In this document: positions 59,950-64,000 of the stretch, piece after piece
How the letters are laid out: each line of letters starts with the position of its first letter
How positions within the stretch are numbered: the first letter of the stretch is position 1
Assembly: GCA_008360955.1 (NCBI GenBank)
Contig: LUCM01010391.1
Span: forward strand, 1-64,000
Length of the DNA: 64,000 nucleotides
Source: Fasciolopsis buskii
Lineage: Eukaryota > Platyhelminthes > Trematoda > Plagiorchiida > Fasciolidae
Direction: 5' to 3'
Translations under genes and position numbers: made by a program
Notes under the pieces: model-generated
Databases searched by the model: none
The model's input: only the letters and a program-made list of their open reading frames with translations
What the model was told of the DNA's origin: nothing

Positions 59950-62890
59950 GAAATCATTTATACCATTAAAGCGAAAAACAGGGTGACGATTGCAAACACC
60001 AACAACGCATCTTTTTTAATCGCAATCAGGCGCTTCAACTAATTGTGACTGATGAACAGTAATCTCATCGCATCACCGATTACATTAGGCTCACGGGATA
60101 CTCGTTCTGCTTAAAGTATTCTGTGAAAATAATCGAAGGTATGTTGGACTTTCTGTCACATTTTCTGGTTCAAAAATGATTCTGTCAGAAAGTAACTGGA
60201 TCTATTTTAGTAAAAGTTCCGTTTCTGCAGACTTACTGTGGCATGTCTTCTCTCATATAGAAGAGTTTTTGGTCTAAACGAAATGAAAGATTTTAGTTTA
60301 TATAGCAGATAAAACTCCCCGAGGTTCACTTCGGTGACGGTCGAACGTCTTTCCTATGCCGACTGGGATGGTAAAACATTGGCTTAAGGATGTATCCAGA
60401 ATCAATTCAAAGTTTATAGCTTGTTTTATAATTGATTCCCTGGGAGTTATCTAAAGGATATTTAGTATCCCCGTATCAGGTACTTCGTCCATTTATCCAG
60501 AGAGATGGACATAATATGAATATAGGTATGCAATCGTCATCTCTTAGTCAGTCACAAGAGTACACAATGGGCCAATTTGTCCCTTCTCGCAAAACATGCT
60601 ATCCGATTTCCATTTGAACACGATGTTTTCACTCATTTTCTACGTCTGCCCCTAATAATTTTTTGATATTTGACACAATGCGCAACAATTGGTACATCAT
60701 CTGAAATCAAATTAAGGGTTTTTGCGCGAGTTTGAATAACCAGCCGCATACTGTATTGGACTACCCGAGAAGAAAGTGGTCTGCGTATCTGAACGCTTTT
60801 GCCGCTAGTGTTACTCTCGACAAAGACCGTATGTCACCGAAGCCATTTATGCGTCGCAGAAAAATTGCTGCGCATGCAAAAAGGTTCAGCTTATTTATTT
60901 ATCCTAAATCCACCGATTTTCCTATTCGTTTCTTGCCCGTACTCATTGGTCTGCTTCAGAAAAGGCTTCTCATATCAAACTTCATCAGATGTCTCGCTAA
61001 AATCCTTTAAAACGACGTCATTGGAAAGGCCGTCCTGAATACCGGAATATGAAACCGTTAACTTTTCTCTCCTTAGGTGTGGTTTGTCGAACTTCTGTGT
61101 TTTTAGTCCATGGAATTTTGGTTCAAAATGATTGATTTTTAACCTAGACTAAATGAAACCCAAAGCGGCAAACTTGGGGTGAAATACAAGAGATGGAAAT
61201 GACACTGATGTGAGCATTTTTATTGCACTAGATAAGAATATGATATCTACATAAAAGTTTGCGTCAGTCTACGGTTATCTTTCACATGCCTTGATTCTCC
61301 CGTGGTTTGACAAAAACTCCGAAGTCTAATATGACGACAAAATTATGTATGGAAATACTATGAGACATCTCAGAGAAGATATGCTTATTATTAGCGGATC
61401 AGAAATGGATGCTTCAACACCGAACTAACCAATCGCCGGTTATTTACGAAAAGCTGCCATGCAAAATAATGTGGACTCTGAAAACACTGTCCGGGCATCT
61501 GCCTAATTTGCGTCAAATAAACCAGCTGGGGGTTGTTATTCCTCTTAATTGATCACATGCCTTTCTGGAATTATTAAAAAATATGGCCTACCAATGAACA
61601 AGTTAACTACTAGACTGCTACTGACAAGGATTGGTTGGAAATAACGCCTTTTTACTCAGGGATTCTCACAAGCAGACTTTTTGTACATTTTGTTCATGCA
61701 TGGACCTCAGACTTTTGTACATCTTAAGGCGAATCTCAGGGCATCTGGGTGGAGGTTCTAGGTCCTAGTAACCCAATTTTTTGGGTTGCTTCTTCAAAGC
61801 TTGACCAAGTTTGCAGAAAACGAAGAGTGATGCCTTATTTTCAAGACCAGCTAATTACAATGTGTTACGGCTCGACCTTCAAACTGCAGCGGTTTTTGAT
61901 GAACAGAAATTTGGTTACTTGAGAAATTTTCACTTCTTCGCAAACAGCCGTAGACCATCGGTTGTTGCTTGTTCTCGGGTATTGCAGTATATTGTAAACC
62001 TTCATCTGCCCACGACCTGAGTACCCGTGATGTGTGAGGTTGAGTTTTTTGGAGCGCCGAAATCTGTATAACCACCACTGATCTCGGGGTAATCCAGCAG
62101 ATAATAGGTCTTTAAGAAAAATGCGTACTTTTCTTAAAAATGCAGTTCACTAGGTGTTTTTTTCAACTTCGCTATATTTGCTTTGAAAACCAAAATTCAG
62201 TCAAATAATATTATATTTTTCAGATAAATTGAACTCTAAAGTGCAGAAGGCGCAGGGATGACTTGAACTGTCGTATACCCTATCACTACTCACTTGACTC
62301 GGACTAGACATGACAACACAAGGCGGTCTGGGCTGGGAGTGTTACCAATTATTTTAAGGGCCGTCAACGAGGTGGTAGACCGCAAATTATCATCAACACG
62401 AAAGATAAGCGGAGGTGGTCAACTGTTCATCGTCGTGGCGTTTAGACATGAATATGGCAGGTTTCCATCTCCTTCCAAAGCATGTTTAGTTTCACAATCG
62501 GCAGCCACATGTTGGTCATGACTCCCTCTCTGAAAGTCATGTGCATCGTTGTATCATTAATTAAAGAAGGTAAAGGTACGGAATTGGAGAAAGACGTCTG
62601 TTCTAAAGGACGACAATAGTTTTAGATGCTTAAATTTGACAGACCGAATGCGAGTGAAGTTTTTCGGAGAAAGCCAATTGACCACTCCATTTTGTCTTTA
62701 GGTAACTCCAGATTAAAGAACCATATTCCAGATAGCTAGCTCAGAACACACTCGTATGGAAAAATCCTCAGTTGGCTCCGCTTTCATTAGAGGTTTGGCA
62801 AAGCTGCTTAGAGTAGAATTTTGTCGATATCAGACTTGAACTACAGTACGATTTTTTTTCTCATAAACCGGTTCTTTTTGTTTTGCTTTC
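59950..62890. other. No gene recognised upstream of the lysine-rich gene
   Basis: A 92-codon plus-strand frame at 60732-61010 (basic, containing RRRKIAAHAKRFS) has no identifiable family. The rest has only short frames. Upstream non-coding exons of the gene at 62.9 kb could lie here unseen. Confidence 0.3.
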
Positions 62891-62892
62891 AG

Positions 62893-64000
62893 ACGAACAT
62901 GAGCGATCAGCTTAAAATTTGGACGAAAGAAGTGGATCAGTTGTCCAACGATGTAAAGCAGCGTAGCATTTGTCTATTTTCCCCCATTTCCCTTCTCTAT
63001 TCAATCCATGAAATAGGTCAGAAAATTTATTGCCAGTGTCAAAGTTTGTGTAAAGGCCAGTCCACTGGAGGATGATTTCATCCTCAAAAGGTAATCCGAC
63101 CATGGCACAGCAAGTATAATGATCGTAAATTGTTGTTTGAAGAAAGAACGAAATGGATGATCGAATTACACAGTTGATTACAAAGTTGGCGGATGTGGAG
63201 AAGAATGCGAATAAAACGGACGAAAAAGCCATGGTATCGATGAAGAAATTGTCGGACAAGTTGGAAGGGACCAAGGCTGGTTTTGTTTGTTGTTAATGGA
63301 CCTTATTTAATGCTCTTTCTCTTATAGACTAAACTGTCAAATTTCATCTCGACTCTCACCAAGGAGTAAGAAACGTTCCCATTTTTGTCTGAACTTTGAA
63401 GGGATAAAACAACGGCGGACACAAAACTGTCAAAAAAGGGAACAGACAGCCACCCAAAGTTTAGAAGTTTGTTTTCCAGTTTCTCCGACCTCGAACTTTG
63501 TATTAGATGATGTAAAATCGAAAGATTTCGGGGTAGATAAAAAAGATGATGTAAAGAACAAAACGAAATCGGGCAGAGAAGAAAAGTCAAGCAAACGTAA
63601 GGGAGGCTTAAAAGAAATTCAAGAGACTGAATGCAATTCTAACTCCGATATGCCATCCGCTGTGACATCGAAAAGCATCAAATTGGGATCCGCAAGAAAG
63701 GTCAAAAACCATAAAGAACAAAAACAAACGGGAAATGAACCCGAAAAGAAGGAGCACAAAACAAAAGGTTCCAAGTTCTGCACTAAGTAATGCTGATTTT
63801 CTAGGTGGCAAAAAAGATAAAGAGAAAAAAGCGGAGGAACAATCCAATAAAAGTGATCACCTCCCTTTTCGTTTAAAATGTGTTATGCAATTAACAGAAC
63901 AGGATGGTTCGGAAAAAGCTGACGATCTCAAGGGAAAGCTGCGAATTTCCTTGAAATCGAGAGAACGGAAAAAAGACAAATTGCAAGAGAAGCCTGCTGA
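62893..64000 (+). CDS. Lysine-rich protein of unknown family, 5' exons (continues past the window)
   Basis: Proposed coding exons are 62899-62952 (MSDQLKIWTKEVDQLSND), 63147 to about 63275 (EMDDRITQLITKLADVEKNA), 63328-63365, 63402-63466, 63507-63767 and 63805 onward. The last four are linked in frame by introns of 36, 40 and 37 nt with canonical GT-AG ends. Exons 1-2 look like short amphipathic or coiled-coil helices; later exons are Lys/Glu/Ser-rich (KKDDVKNKTKSGREEKSS, GGKKDKEKKAEEQ), suggesting a disordered nuclear or nucleolar protein. I recognise no domain. Less certain are the 194-nt intron 62953-63146 and the link after exon 2, whose in-phase donor AAG|GCTGGT (63276) would be non-canonical. 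The ATG was chosen because a strong acceptor (TTTTGCTTTCAG) ends 6 nt before it. Confidence 0.7.
63366..63401 (+). other. Micro-intron, 36 nt, lysine-rich gene
   Basis: The donor is GA|GTAAGA and the acceptor TTGAAG|GG. It holds an in-frame stop (GAG TAA), and its removal restores the frame TKEDKTTADTKL. Confidence 0.75.
63467..63506 (+). other. Micro-intron, 40 nt, lysine-rich gene
   Basis: The donor is AGAA|GTTTGT and the acceptor GTATTAG|AT. Splicing avoids the stop at the acceptor (AGA TGA) and links KFR to NDVKSKD. Confidence 0.7.
63768..63804 (+). other. Micro-intron, 37 nt, lysine-rich gene
   Basis: The donor is AAAAG|GTTCCA and the acceptor GATTTTCTAG|GT. It carries the stop TAA at 63787; removal joins HKTKG to GKKDKEKK. 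Confidence 0.75.

Noticed and set aside
1..64000. CRISPR arrays, bacterial operons, rRNA
   Set aside because: No regularly spaced direct repeats or rRNA motifs were seen. The spliced genes and eukaryotic retroelements make prokaryotic features inapplicable.

Overview
The window reads as a repeat-rich eukaryotic chromosome segment, most likely from a parasitic flatworm (fluke or tapeworm). The basis is the mix of decayed retroelements: CR1-like, RTE/SR2-like, Penelope-like, BEL/Pao and Ty3/Gypsy. Two genes also carry runs of 36-40 nt introns, a trait known from flatworm 5' gene ends. The sequence is not strikingly AT-rich, which argues mildly against Schistosoma. The species is not identified.

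Host genes are few. A PDCD2 (programmed cell death protein 2) homologue lies on the minus strand at 4909-5723. Its first four coding exons are separated by introns of 36, 38 and 37 nt, and its C-terminal domain is not found in the window. At the right edge (62893 to the window end) a lysine-rich gene of unknown family runs on the plus strand with introns of 36, 40 and 37 nt, plus two longer, less certain ones. A long open stretch at 31590-32099 (minus) may be another exon.

Layout: 0-3 kb holds a tRNA-like repeat, a Penelope-like fragment and an RTE endonuclease fragment. 4.9-5.9 kb is PDCD2. 7.8-8.1 kb is an RTE tail and 10.3-11.3 kb a Gypsy pol relic. 11.6-25.1 kb is a complex of CR1-type 3' regions. 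It includes a near-perfect inverted duplication (12219-15143 versus 21090-24014, 2.9 kb arms, no net indel) around a 5.9 kb spacer that carries a BEL/Pao pol relic.

26.7-30.5 kb is an old CR1-like copy (minus), 32.5-39.1 kb a CR1-like copy with a long 3' region (plus), and 41.2-45.4 kb a 5'-truncated CR1-like copy (minus). 46.7-47.8 kb is a CACTA/tnp2-type transposase relic (minus). 51.1-52.2 kb is a Jockey/CR1-type RT relic and 53.9-56.5 kb an RTE copy. 56.5-62.8 kb has few recognisable features.

Every mobile element looks inactive, with stops, frameshifts or altered catalytic residues. The most unusual structure is the near-identical inverted duplication. The next is a roughly 500-bp 3' module ending in (ATT)n that two different CR1-like families share; at least five copies are present, with open frames on both strands. 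No complete new defence or regulatory system was found. All family calls come from reading translated motifs by eye, without database searches.
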